Positions 46,501 through 53,640 of a stretch of 64,000 nt of DNA are shown here, in pieces. Within the stretch, counting starts at the first letter, position 1; each line of letters opens with the position of its first letter. A program made the position numbers and the translations under genes. The stretch lies in NCBI GenBank assembly GCA_958410215.1, contig CATYOF010000002.1, positions 1 to 64,000 of the forward strand, in the 5' to 3' direction. Under the pieces are notes generated by a model. The model did no database searches and had not been told where the DNA came from. It saw nothing but the letters and a program-made list of their open reading frames with translations. The stretch is from an uncultured Cryptobacterium sp. (GTDB taxonomy: Bacteria; Actinomycetota; Coriobacteriia; Coriobacteriales; Eggerthellaceae).

Positions 46501-49500
46501 AGATTAAGGTGGGCAACGAGTGGAAGACGGTTGCGTCTAACCTCGAGACTGGCAATGAATACGCTCTTGCGTTCAACGCCGATGGAGTGACCGCGACGGC
46601 TACCGATGCGGGCGACCTCTCGATTGGTCAGCTTCGCGTGACCGGGCTCACCTGGAACACCTACCGCTTCCAGGAGACTGCTACCGCCTCGGGCTACCTG
46701 CCCGAGGATGAGAACGGCCCGCTGACAAGCTCTGAATTCACTATCGGACGCGACAATGCGGCCAGCACCAACGTGGGCGTGACGGTAAAGAACCAGCAGA
46801 CTGAGCTGCGCATCAACAAGCAAAGTCCGACCGGCGAGACCCTGAACGGTGCGAAGTTCACCGTGACCCCGGTAGGTGACAGCACGTTCGTTAACCCCAC
46901 GGCGCTCGGCAGTGACTATGATGTCGAAACAGGTGCCGTCACACTTACCACAAAAAGCACCGGACTCGCCACGCTCAAGGGTCAGCTCATGGTTGGCGGT
47001 ACCTACGAGATTTACGAGGTCGCCGGACCTTCTGGCTATGACCCCGTCGATGCTACGTTCCGTATCCATGTAGAGAATAACGGCTATCTGACCGTGGTGG
47101 ACGATCAGGGTCAGGAGGCTCAGCTGCCTGACGGCTACGAGCGCACGGGCGTTGACGGGACCGGCACCGAGGCGTTCTCGTTCATCGCCACCAACGAACC
47201 TATGGCTATTGACCTTACCAAGGTAAGCGCCGAAGACGGCACTACGCTGCAGGGTGCCCAGTTCCGCCTTACGGGTCAGGTTATGAATGATGGCAACACG
47301 ACGCATTCCTACGCGACCGATGCGAATGGTGCTATCCATATCAATGACGGTCTTATGGGTGGTGTGAAATATTCACTGCATGAAGAAACTACCCCTGCTG
47401 GCTATCTTGAAATGGAACCGCTGTACTTCTATATGGATAGCCGTGGTGAAATAGATCCCGTCGATGTGAATGGCAACGACCTTGCAGATGACGCATTGCC
47501 CGCAGGTTGGACAGTGAACGACAACAAGATCTCCTTCACTGCCGCTGACGAACCGACGCGTCTGACGCTGCAGAAGACTGACGAGAACGGCAATCCGCTT
47601 GCTGGAGCTACGTTTACCGTTACGCCAGCGAATGATAGTAAGTTTGCTGACGGTACAACCGACGCGAAGACGCTGACCACCGAACTTAATGCTGACGGTA
47701 CGGTGGCAGAGGGCACGCTGATCGCCCAACTGGTTGTGGGCAACAGCTACACCATCCAGGAGACGGGTGCGCCCGAGGGCTATGAGCTCGTGGAGGATTC
47801 CTTCACGGTGACCGTCGAGGAAGACGGTACATTGGCGGTGACAAGTGGCACACTGCCAAACGGTTACTCGCGTCCCGATAACACTACTTTTGTGCTGACC
47901 TTGCAGGATACGCCGGTGGAAATTGGCATTGTGAAGCACGATGCAACTGATGGTGCGGTCCTCTTGCCTGGCGCAACGTTCCGTATCGAAGGTGATTTCG
48001 CCGGAACGGATGAGACGAGCATCGAGCGCACGACTGATGCCAACGGTCGTATTGACCTTGAAGGTTTGCTCATTGTGGGCCAGGAATATACAGTCACTGA
48101 GACTAAAGCTTCTGCTGGTTATGAGCTGCGTACCGAATCCATGAAGTTCATGGTTGAAAACGACGGTACGCTCACTCAGACGCAAGCTGCGACAGGCTTC
48201 GGTCTTTCTGCTGCACCTGCAGAAACAGTTGAAGTTTCCGATGAACCCATCGAAGCAACATTAATTAAAACCGGAACGGATAATCCTGATCCGGCAATCA
48301 TGGTAGGTGCTCAGTTCGAGATTAAGGGTGATTTTGTAAACCAAGATCATGAAATAGTGAAGGATAAGGCGCTTACGCTTACTACGGGTGGCGATGGAAC
48401 ACTAAGCCTTACTAACATGCGCAATGGTGCCGATACTTCGAATGCTGATATTTACGACTTGGTTGCGGGTAACACCTATACCATCGAAGAAACGCAGGCG
48501 CCATCTGAATACGAAACGGTTCCTGGTACGCTCACCTTTACGGTAAATGACGATGGCACACTCACCAAGGAAAGCGGCTCCGATGCCTGGACAATTTCCG
48601 AAAATGGTGGGGTAGCTGTTGTTACCGCAACGGACAAGCCTATTGAAGTGGTGCTTCAGAAGGTAAGTGCCGTAGACAGTACCAAGATGCTTGAGGGTGC
48701 AACGTTCGAACTGTATAAGGTTGAAGAGGACGGAACAACCAATAAGATGAGCACCGTTTCCACGGGCACGGATGGCACACTTGCCCTTGATGGTCTGGTG
48801 GGTGGCGCTACCTATACCTTGCACGAGGTAACCGCACCTGCAGGCTACGAACTTCTGCCCGATGTAACGTTTACAGTTACCAAGAACGGCAGCGTTGAAC
48901 TTGAAGGTGAAACTGCGGGTTATACCGTTGCTCAGGACAATGCAGGCGTTGTAACTATAACAGCGGCCGATACGCCCATTGATGCACAGCTGGTAAAGAC
49001 TGATGAAGCAGGCACGCCGCTTGCGGGTGCAATCTTTACCATCCAAGGTGCGTTTGCGGGTGACTATGAAGGTGAATCGGAAATAACACTTGCCCCGAGC
49101 GATGCTAACGGAATAGTTGCCATTCCTTCGGCGGCGCTTATTGCAGGTGAAACCTATACGGTAGCTGAAATCACCGCACCTGATGGTTTTGAACGCGCGG
49201 GTATTGTGAAATTTGTGGTTGGAACTGATGGTGCGATCACCCTTATTTCTAATGATGAGGGCGTTGTCTCTGGTGACGAGCCTGCTGGTTCGGGTGCTGT
49301 AGCCGGCGACAATACTGGTGCCACTGATGCTGGTGATGCTGCTGTGGCGAATAACGACGGATCTATCGCCGAGGTTTCTGCGGCAGTTTCGGGCACTAAT
49401 GGTAGCGGCACCTATACTGCTTCAGCGGATGGCGGCATGGCTGTAATTACGGCAACCAATCATCCGGTTGAAGTCACCATCACTAAGACTGATGGCGGCG

Positions 49501-50294
49501 AAGGCTTATTGCCTGGTGCTGAATTCACGGCAACGGCTAAGGTTGACGGCGACCAAGGTGGCGTAGGGGGTGCACACAGCGTTACCGCCACTACCGACGA
49601 AAACGGTGTTGCGGTTCTGTCTGGCCTGATTGCAGGCACGACCTACACGCTGGCCGAAACTAAGGCACCTGCGGGCTATGAGCTGCTTACCGACACGCTT
49701 GAATTCACCGTTCAGCCCGACGGTACTATCGATGCGGGCTGGTTCCCACCGGCAGCGTTCTCGATCGGGACTGCGAAGGATTCCGTAACGGTAGCGGATA
49801 ATCCTCTGGAAGTTTCGCTGGTAAAGCGCGCACCTAATGGGGCACCGCTTGCGGGAGCAGAATTCACCGTGGAAGGACAATTCCCTGACGGAGAAATCAG
49901 CAAGACGTTTACTTCTGATGAAAGCGGCATCGTGTTCAATCAGATTCAACTTGCCGGATCTGCCGAAGGTACGCACTATGCCGTAACGGAAACTAAAGCA
50001 CCTGAAGGCTATGCTTTGCCTGAAGGATCGCTTGACCTCGTGGTATTTGAAGACGGCACGGTTCAGGTAGCCGATGGCTCGTCGGCCGACATGAAGGAAA
50101 ATGCTTCAGTTGAAGAAAGCAACGGCGTGGCAATCGTGTCTCTGAACAACGAACCGCTTCCTGGAACCGAGCTTCCAAAAACAAGCGACAGCGCCATTTT
50201 GCCGCTGATTGCTGGAGCGCTTGGTCTGCTTGGACTGTGGGCGCTCGTTATGGGCGGTATTGCCTACAGGCGTTTCAGAGGTAGCGAAGATTAA
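37542..50294 (+). CDS. giant LPxTG surface protein with Cna-B and SpaA-type domains
   Basis: A 4250-residue protein, one fifth of the window. A signal segment (about 22-55) precedes a Ser/Asn/Asp/Gly-rich stretch to about 190 and an adhesin-like N-domain. About twelve Cna-B domains follow (about 700-2540), marked by LPKYDxxG and YxVxE. About thirteen SpaA/prealbumin-like domains follow (about 2549-4190), each with GATF or GAEF, then ET.AP.GYE. Both types usually lock themselves by Lys-Asn isopeptide bonds. LPKTS at 4211-4215, a hydrophobic helix and YRRFRG end it. Start: GGAAGGGG 8 bases before the ATG. Codons between about 44.5 and 47.2 kb are GC-richer than the flanks. A long adhesive stalk is the likely role. 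Confidence 0.92.
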   Translation: MKSFKKRRHSQPYLQAEALVDARNKVFNIVMAVLLVFTMLPITAFTYESQASAEPLNSSDAALLSEDSAGGSGSSADGSSGATGSESSGGGSTAPGNNGGETPSTVTDSTEGNDQNNDSQSSSNNDQSSDQSNSQSGNNNSSNDDASGQGGENGTASTTGGSSESDKSDDATNESKDEESDGDDSDKADSEDTRDAMAWQSKLDACELDADLTVETSKIESLENGELPSTVPATFRVDFELKPGSEKLLVNDWIKTTLPDFLTFENATYDVFRLNEDGSETTEKIADAKVENGKLKITFIEAGATEDENAVVRGFVDIDTTFSSAFLGEDQQLKQTWVAQTSEDGTENKVDVVFPTKQAVLDAWNDAHSPLGMLTNALGADEGASVQADEEGPVTETTVEIAAGAFNAQVQSTITWCDNNYGQRPSPSNLEDGFIPYYQLEGQTEFKPLFVKDGSDKWSLSEVAIKDLYLTEEQQGRLTLPAVDITQAATNTYEVLSHALPSEVVTTTTKPRLDDDGNPEFDFENNQLFDVKTKSQKVSWELRDENDYPGYFDGQSTTWDHQYKMLTAPVSFNVVGKIGGQKLSEVFGEDEAGNFCFQPSINDELQEGISVAKAVEKGWLVITDGEDGTTCTISGTLPQYDQNGYPIVYFIQYTGDQTGDDYFQPDYDNSASASHGGASDALFVNGTMTLRHVGTTDFHGAKQWLDNGNKANRPEVTFSLWRYSTNGGSAAGASQVTLNTDSTTPGAATNAANYVQVTLPAGSDDSVDLNKLLTQQYGDAINQLPKYDPDGYPYVYALREDPIAGYEQVFGSVGEDGTVNDTPPTYEDQNGNWVRYSDVTTRPDTDHFIYNGGDDPSEGIISNRLTGTTTVNMTKTWSIAAFQDSLQNVVCEFTAQSRVKGSTNDEDWKNVDSADAVQTLSGWNAETLTKTISESFPKYDSHGNELEYRWIETNVTLEGQETNFVLNEDGTASFNIQVKDPEGANETLAFTSTPVTSTADDGTVSTTITNTFENITDQHVDKYWEQPDGTQAQIAPDPGYSDGVAKVELYQDGKLIGEFGLDGQTDATTTSVEGLDGATWQETRSYHGDFENLPKYSPEGKRYNYLVLEVPMEKWYSQRTYDPETRTTRIDNYFPEGEGSEIRVTKSWLDGDDAAHRYKVEVELVAKKDMANEDGSVSYEAGDVVKPTNGQPIVLSSDELWYAEVGVPIGGLSYKDFEAREVALIDDNGTPNDTSDDVRYPVLTKDEANDDPQYTDELWLNAGWTNPENRRVVTPEHVYEVKTTYNDEIESCEVTNRRLGLLDLTVTKDWYDGLGDDVAEGTRPGATLTLSNQEYPNAFTLNENGELMVSVSGNTLPVSDSDGNPVKASIVDADGNPVTDGSGGSARIDIDTTDTSTTYEFFGLPKYDANGMNVHYDVTEAWTGDAGDYHSTKTVGDYIVEEGARHFHDTQQIDFDNRRSGTRDVTFYKTWNDNYVNDELNQRPDIYLEVYQVVGDGEPQFIDRYLHLTWSAAEEAGEGQSDASRHQKVVISDLPKYDSNGNEITYYAVEVMPADGEALNYTDVKFNYDSITAADAADADAAGDTGAEPAKSTDNAVKVSETESDDPQVNGTGWALREDGTFVNSLSDDLVANGTKLWENIPGNVEQDDLPAITVYLQQKLASDAEWPNMFVEDIGTKKVSGTVASTDQLKRDENNQYSYTITEDYQGNPLPRYDADGNLYQYRAVEIAWGLLDQPGGFTADDITGINLTPIRDGKDQTGTDLTGKVFMIQHGETGSFLLRNVYSTNSEKGNLTVKKLFSGRDANDPYPDVTFNVYRYYITGQDEHGQTEHSVPALVASHTITGDEFKAASGSGDGNNSLTYTFENLEVYAPDGSRWIYYVAEQSIDGYQTSVGTGDINGPDSRLVSGELVDATGVTVSDDSGVAMRSEDLDNANETVIKSNDTNVDVTFMNNYKPDSANLTGMKVWHDYNNIFTVRPDTLDLAFTRTAGDLTEDVEVQTGDPEGENYLAWTKKEDTGGWTFELNNIEKWAPNGKAWTYTVKEALPSGTESHYTIVAGSSSISSTSTTGFKLENALNGQATVEKKWEDGGDPYGLRPETVTVELQARYRTAATEDGAPAGNWSNWDNAYDVWTIFTDKDALAGASLQPGYVTRELSANNGWKGSWNRLPVIARQTADTPINEIEYRVVEVKIGDQDISSAIKTDVDTPDENVYGEVHPYQPEFENTTASNGVNSFSSKTTNRLETAEVTASKSWKDDNLNGTDDAWGTRPVDGNNWTVTYFLQQKLEGEDDGAWKWVVKAGSEADATGSATQDGLVSFTISNGMTSDENHAVTVNDDGSVQVTWKNLPECNEDGTPYNYRIVEQVPGSYDVTGATEVKDADTAHRYFVVGAGDTGSQAFENDLRTVNLTGTKNWNDYGTGFAPTFDKNNAPQMVLYRQVGNDTTTAEQAKMKDGSAAPQPTWTNNGDGTWTFTYTGLPAANENDQPYIYWAEEQAGSGNADGFYPVYGGKDGSAQSNASNDAAGTTTDKEATADQDGAQTNEVITNVATRFTLDKLSDWRGTTGADEPEHLNGIELSVVANDRTYAVWERDANGAVTTWVNPEGGATKDAVKTDTYKMTATDAAGYIVGLHAGSYTVTETGTVPAGYAKAPDVPITISANGKITSTTQGAVENGDKPGVSAVITVDAVDPVLCGHLELTKLISSDGTVEADDAAGLKGATFDLYRVDCDNDGKDELIAKNLTSDANGKVTTVANETAIEKTASGGTFDLTYGGKYTKLSDGLPEGEYYFVETNATPGAVMPEGDAAKSEVLTITQDNHYAYTNAPVSKQKGNETFNATVELIKYDTTSLDGINGVEFSLKYRPEGSKDSGYPVDMGTFTTKHDDTLDKDGVLVLPDLEKGDYLLTETKNTGYDIAGDNGFTATFTIDNDDDDRTFVVWQDDGKAIDFTVTNGKLDHGAGIPNARQFGQATLRKLGANGSIDATFELQIKVGNEWKTVASNLETGNEYALAFNADGVTATATDAGDLSIGQLRVTGLTWNTYRFQETATASGYLPEDENGPLTSSEFTIGRDNAASTNVGVTVKNQQTELRINKQSPTGETLNGAKFTVTPVGDSTFVNPTALGSDYDVETGAVTLTTKSTGLATLKGQLMVGGTYEIYEVAGPSGYDPVDATFRIHVENNGYLTVVDDQGQEAQLPDGYERTGVDGTGTEAFSFIATNEPMAIDLTKVSAEDGTTLQGAQFRLTGQVMNDGNTTHSYATDANGAIHINDGLMGGVKYSLHEETTPAGYLEMEPLYFYMDSRGEIDPVDVNGNDLADDALPAGWTVNDNKISFTAADEPTRLTLQKTDENGNPLAGATFTVTPANDSKFADGTTDAKTLTTELNADGTVAEGTLIAQLVVGNSYTIQETGAPEGYELVEDSFTVTVEEDGTLAVTSGTLPNGYSRPDNTTFVLTLQDTPVEIGIVKHDATDGAVLLPGATFRIEGDFAGTDETSIERTTDANGRIDLEGLLIVGQEYTVTETKASAGYELRTESMKFMVENDGTLTQTQAATGFGLSAAPAETVEVSDEPIEATLIKTGTDNPDPAIMVGAQFEIKGDFVNQDHEIVKDKALTLTTGGDGTLSLTNMRNGADTSNADIYDLVAGNTYTIEETQAPSEYETVPGTLTFTVNDDGTLTKESGSDAWTISENGGVAVVTATDKPIEVVLQKVSAVDSTKMLEGATFELYKVEEDGTTNKMSTVSTGTDGTLALDGLVGGATYTLHEVTAPAGYELLPDVTFTVTKNGSVELEGETAGYTVAQDNAGVVTITAADTPIDAQLVKTDEAGTPLAGAIFTIQGAFAGDYEGESEITLAPSDANGIVAIPSAALIAGETYTVAEITAPDGFERAGIVKFVVGTDGAITLISNDEGVVSGDEPAGSGAVAGDNTGATDAGDAAVANNDGSIAEVSAAVSGTNGSGTYTASADGGMAVITATNHPVEVTITKTDGGEGLLPGAEFTATAKVDGDQGGVGGAHSVTATTDENGVAVLSGLIAGTTYTLAETKAPAGYELLTDTLEFTVQPDGTIDAGWFPPAAFSIGTAKDSVTVADNPLEVSLVKRAPNGAPLAGAEFTVEGQFPDGEISKTFTSDESGIVFNQIQLAGSAEGTHYAVTETKAPEGYALPEGSLDLVVFEDGTVQVADGSSADMKENASVEESNGVAIVSLNNEPLPGTELPKTSDSAILPLIAGALGLLGLWALVMGGIAYRRFRGSED

Positions 50295-50311
50295 CGCGTG
50301 ACAAGCACCCC

Positions 50312-50338
50312 GTGACAAGTGCTCAGGGCACTTGTCAC
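50312..50338. repeat. dispersed palindromic repeat, copy C
   Basis: GTGACAAGTGC at 50312-50322 and GCACTTGTCAC at 50328-50338 form perfect 11-bp arms. A partial copy, GCGTGACAAGC, precedes it directly after the giant-gene stop codon. Confidence 0.75.
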
Positions 50339-50367
50339 ACCCAGGGGTAGCGAAGAATAGCTCATCT

Positions 50368-50408
50368 AAGATCCCAAGGCTCTTTTAGGGCTTTGGGATC
50401 TTCCTTTT
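50368..50408 (+). terminator. terminator of the giant surface-protein gene
   Basis: Thirteen-base arms (one G-T pair) at 50368-50380 and 50390-50402 enclose a 9-nt loop, followed by CCTTTT. It lies 75 bases after the stop. Confidence 0.8.
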
Positions 50409-50485
50409 ATGTGCCGTAAGTGGGCGTATATCCGGAAGGCGTTAGAGCCTGACTTATATAAGTATCTAGAAATTACCTAAGAAAT

Positions 50486-50517
50486 AAGTTATAAATAACT
50501 ATATAAATCTATAACTT
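50486..50517. promoter_or_regulatory. inverted repeat before the Phd/ParE operon
   Basis: AAGTTATA at 50486-50493 and TATAACTT at 50510-50517 are perfect 8-bp arms; AGTTATAAATAACT inside is a second palindrome. The site ends 14 bases before the antitoxin start, a usual place for antitoxin autorepression. Confidence 0.6.
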
Positions 50518-50531
50518 ACGAGGTGGTATAC

Positions 50532-50828
50532 ATGTCATTAGCTCAAGCTTCATTACCTCTTATTCGCCCTATTAGCGATTTGCGAACCAATTTAAATGAA
50601 GTATGTGACCAGGCGAGGTCTAGCCAAGAACCCATATTTATGACAAAAAACGGCAAGGCTTCGTTGGTCGTGATGGATAGCCAAGCTTACGAAAATCGAC
50701 TTCAACACGCACGAATAGCAAGTAAAATTCGCGAAGCTGAAATTGAAGCAAAGTATTGCAATGAAACTTTCACGCAAGATCAAGTAGATAAGCGCCTGGA
50801 GGAAATTTTCCAGCATATGAAAGGGTAG
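50532..50828 (+). CDS. Phd/YefM-family antitoxin
   Basis: A 98-residue antitoxin. The N-terminal DNA-binding part has IRPISDLRTNLNEV and MTKNGKASLVVMD, the Phd/YefM signature; the C-terminal part is a charged helix that should wrap the toxin. GAGGTGG lies 5 bases before the ATG at 50532; a GTG three codons upstream overlaps it. The toxin gene starts 2 bases after its stop. Confidence 0.87.
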   Translation: MSLAQASLPLIRPISDLRTNLNEVCDQARSSQEPIFMTKNGKASLVVMDSQAYENRLQHARIASKIREAEIEAKYCNETFTQDQVDKRLEEIFQHMKG

Positions 50829-50830
50829 GC

Positions 50831-51208
50831 ATGCTAGTTCCTGTGTATAGGAGACGTGCTCTTCTCGATCTTGAATCTATAGCTATATATCTTGGCGAAG
50901 TTTTAGGCATGCCTGATTCGGCACAATCAGTTACTAAAAGCATAAATCAGGCAGTAATGAAGCTTTGCGAATTTCCAGACTTGGGAAGACCTTTTTCTGA
51001 TGAATCATTGGAAGGTTTGAACTATCGAACCTTTTTGGTTGGAAATTATCGCATTGTGTATACCGTTTTGGGTCTCTCTGCAAAGGCAACTCGTAAGGAT
51101 TTCGACCGCGAAAATAGTGCGGGAGCGTCTGGACGGCTGACTGTTTGGAGAGTTTTTCATATGCGACAAGATATAGACGATTTCTCCTTAGTTGCTTTGT
51201 ACCCGTGA
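50831..51208 (+). CDS. RelE/ParE-family toxin
   Basis: A 125-residue toxin of the RelE/ParE fold: RRALLDLESIAIYLGE, a core FPDLGRPF, and NYRIVYTV in the central sheet, ending VWRVFHMRQD. It is somewhat longer than typical ParE (about 95-105) because of a 25-residue Lys/Arg/Ser-rich insert (SAKATRKDFDRENSAGASGR). Gyrase or mRNA as target is not decided by sequence. Its TGA stop is part of a dispersed palindromic repeat. Confidence 0.85.
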   Translation: MLVPVYRRRALLDLESIAIYLGEVLGMPDSAQSVTKSINQAVMKLCEFPDLGRPFSDESLEGLNYRTFLVGNYRIVYTVLGLSAKATRKDFDRENSAGASGRLTVWRVFHMRQDIDDFSLVALYP

Positions 51209-51225
51209 CAAGTGCCTTGCCACGC
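51205..51225. repeat. dispersed palindromic repeat, copy D (truncated)
   Basis: GTGACAAGTGCC is followed by TTGCCACGC. It contains the toxin stop codon. A copy of the right half of the terminator at 50368-50408 follows at 51228-51250 (CTAGGGCTTTGGGGTCTTTC). Confidence 0.6.
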
Positions 51226-51470
51226 TTCTAGGGCTTTGGGGTCTTTCTTTCGATAGAGCTATTAAACTTGATATTCGCGATTAACTTTTGGACCGAATTT
51301 CCCTTAATGCAGTTCTTCGGAATCCATTTTTACTGGCTTATGTAATTAACGCTTTGTTTTAGGTAATTTCATAAGATGAAACGGTTTTGTTTCATATGGA
51401 GACAATAAAAATAGCTTCACTAAGGAAAATTTGATTCAAAAGTTTGTTTAAAAAATCAAAAACCGCGTAG

Positions 51471-51510
51471 CCTGACAAGTGCCCAGGGCACTTGTCAGGC
51501 ACTTGTCACA
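51471..51510. repeat. dispersed palindromic repeat, copy E
   Basis: CCTGACAAGTGCCC at 51471-51484 and GGGCACTTGTCAGG at 51486-51499 are perfect 14-bp arms around one base; CACTTGTCAC follows. It sits 31 bases after the symporter stop on the minus strand and may act as its terminator. The rest of 51226-51541 holds no gene I can support. Confidence 0.75.
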
Positions 51511-51541
51511 CGCTAGTTACGGTTGCTAGTTTGTGAATGCT

Positions 51542-53053
51542 TTAGTTTGCAAACGTTTCTTCCATTTGCTTGTTAGCAACTGCTTTAGGGGTTTTCCAAT
51601 CCTCAGAATCGTCGGGGCGAGGAGCCATCTTGCTTTCGTCGCCACCAGCATCCTTCAGGCGCTTCAAGTAATTGCGCGCTTCTTTTGCGGTTACACCCGA
51701 AAGAGCCAAAACAGCAATCATGTTAGGTACTGCCATGCAAGCATTAAAGATGTCCGCAATAGTCCAAACAGCCGATACGGTCATGTAAGGGCCAATGAAA
51801 ATGCAGGCAATGTAGAGCCAGCGATAAATTTTTACGGCCTTCAAATTACGGTTGCTGAAGTATTCAAGGCAACGCTCACCGTAGTAGCTCCAACCCAAAA
51901 TGGTGGTAAAACCAAACAGAGCCAAACAGATCATCAAGATGAAGGAAACCATTTCAGCGGGAACAAAGGGCAAACCTGCTTGGAAAGCAGCACTGGTAAC
52001 GGCAGCGCCTTCAAGACCAGGAATGTTGTAGGTATTGGTCATAACCAGTGCGAGGCCAGTCATGGAGCAAATGATAATGGAGTCAATAAAGGTCTGGGTC
52101 ATGGTAACCAAACCCTGGCGAGCAGGCTCATTGGTCTTTGCAGCTGCGGCAGCAATAGGAGCAGAACCCAAACCAGCCTCGTTCGCGAAGATGCCTCGGG
52201 CGAGACCCATCTGCATGGCAATAAGGATGGCACCAAACATACCTGCACCGAATGCCTGCAGGCCAAAGGCGTGCTGAACGATAAGAAGCAGAGCAGCTGG
52301 CAGCTTATCAATGTTGTAGAAGATAAGCGTGAACGAGAAAATAAGGAAGATTACTACCATGCCAGGAACAACGCGTTCGGAAACGGTAGCAATACGCTTC
52401 AAACCACCAATAATTACCAAGCCTGCAAAAATAGCAGTAACCAAACCGCCGATTACGGTAGCGATGGAATAATCGGCACCAAACAAGTTAACAGTGTGCT
52501 GCATTGCAGGGTCAAAGAATCCGGTAACGGCGCTAGAGATGGAATTTACCTGGGTAAAGGTACCAATGCCAAACAGGCCTACACACATGCCAAAGAAGGC
52601 GAACAGCTTGGCAAGCCAGCGCCACTTTTGGCCCATACCGTTTTCGATGTAGTAGAACGGGCCGCCTAATACATGGCCTTTCTTATCCATGGTACGGAAT
52701 TTAACCGCCAGCAAACCTTCAGAAAACTTGGTTGCCATGCCAAACAAAGCGGCAAGCCACATCCAGAACAGTGCACCAGGACCACCGGCAACAACTGCGG
52801 TGGCAATACCTACAATATTACCGGTACCAACGGTAGCAGACATTGCGGTACAAAGAGCGCCAAAGCTGGTTACTTCACCCTTGCCATCTTCTTCGTTCTT
52901 AAAAGTGTATTTGAGGGCTTTGCCAAGCGTGCGGAACTGCAAGCCGCGAAAACGAATCGTAAGAAAAATACCGCCCAGCAAAATAAGTGCAATCAGGGGC
53001 GGACCCCAGATAAATGTATCTATGACACCGAGTATTTCGTTAAACGTGTCCAA
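51542..53053 (-). CDS. Na+/alanine-glycine symporter (AGCS family), copy 1
   Basis: A 503-residue transporter with about 11 membrane helices. AGCS marks include FGALCTAMSATVGTGNIVG and GPGALFWMW near the N-terminus and FGFTTILGWSYYGERC near helix 9-10. I start at a TTG (53051-53053), 6 bases after GAAAGG, because it aligns with the start of copy 2; an upstream start would run into the riboswitch. A glycine riboswitch precedes it, so glycine is a likely substrate. 731 bp of the gene are identical to copy 2. Confidence 0.9.
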   Translation of the reverse strand: MDTFNEILGVIDTFIWGPPLIALILLGGIFLTIRFRGLQFRTLGKALKYTFKNEEDGKGEVTSFGALCTAMSATVGTGNIVGIATAVVAGGPGALFWMWLAALFGMATKFSEGLLAVKFRTMDKKGHVLGGPFYYIENGMGQKWRWLAKLFAFFGMCVGLFGIGTFTQVNSISSAVTGFFDPAMQHTVNLFGADYSIATVIGGLVTAIFAGLVIIGGLKRIATVSERVVPGMVVIFLIFSFTLIFYNIDKLPAALLLIVQHAFGLQAFGAGMFGAILIAMQMGLARGIFANEAGLGSAPIAAAAAKTNEPARQGLVTMTQTFIDSIIICSMTGLALVMTNTYNIPGLEGAAVTSAAFQAGLPFVPAEMVSFILMICLALFGFTTILGWSYYGERCLEYFSNRNLKAVKIYRWLYIACIFIGPYMTVSAVWTIADIFNACMAVPNMIAVLALSGVTAKEARNYLKRLKDAGGDESKMAPRPDDSEDWKTPKAVANKQMEETFAN

Positions 53054-53196
53054 GGTATACCTTTCTTCTTTTCCGGCCAATACGTTGTCCTCAAAGAAGA
53101 TTCTTAAAGCGTGAAACGGTGAATGCCTCCAGGAAATAGATAAAGCATCTGGAGGATACAGAAAACGAATTCGTAAAAACAATTCGATTTAGAAAA

Positions 53197-53326
53197 CTCT
53201 GTCCTTTTGCCTGAGAGTTTCGGTAAAGTCGGTGCGTTGCGCTGTATCACATTGCGTTGTGTGCGTACCGCAAAACGCTGACTTTCCTTGCCCCTTCGGC
53301 ACCCGCTCTGCGGGATTCTCCAGAGA
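53197..53326 (-). promoter_or_regulatory. glycine riboswitch (single aptamer), copy 1
   Basis: On the minus strand: CTGGAGAATCCCGC, then GGTGCCGAAGGGGCAA, then a variable stem (AAAGTC/GACTTT), then AAACTCTCAGGCAAAAGGAC. These match the conserved core of glycine aptamers. Only one aptamer is present. A CCTCCAG/CTGGAGG stem at about 53125-53155 lies between the aptamer and the symporter and may be the expression platform. Confidence 0.92.
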
Positions 53327-53424
53327 CCCCATCCATGTCCAGTTTCAAAACGATTCAAGACACTTCAGTGAGGATATTTTGCAAGCGATAGTCTACACGT
53401 TGTTCGCGTTTTGTGCAGAAAAAA

Positions 53425-53456
53425 CCCGTTCATCCTTTCACAAAAGAATGAACGGG
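53425..53456 (-). terminator. terminator of symporter copy 2
   Basis: CCCGTTCAT at 53425-53433 and ATGAACGGG at 53448-53456 form a 9-bp stem. On the minus strand TTTTTT follows. It lies 185 bases after the copy 2 stop and upstream of the copy 1 riboswitch. Confidence 0.8.
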
Positions 53457-53640
53457 CGGTTTTCGGTCTTAGATCGTCGGTTAGTGAGCGTGTGTAGCGC
53501 TGCCGCGGCGGTGAAACGCATTAAGCACTCGTAACGTGTCGCGCATGAGCTATCGCTGTTGGTGCCGCATATACCGTGCGTATATCGTGCGCGTTGAGCC
53601 ATCGTCCTCAGTGCTGCGCTTCTGCTTTAATACGGCATGC

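Noticed and set aside
51533..52669. 378-codon plus-strand frame over symporter copy 1, and similar frames over copy 2
   Set aside because: They are mirrors of the symporter coding strand and repeat only because the genes are duplicated.
53104..53358. 84-codon minus-strand frame in the symporter leader
   Set aside because: It coincides with the glycine riboswitch, whose conserved RNA blocks explain the sequence.
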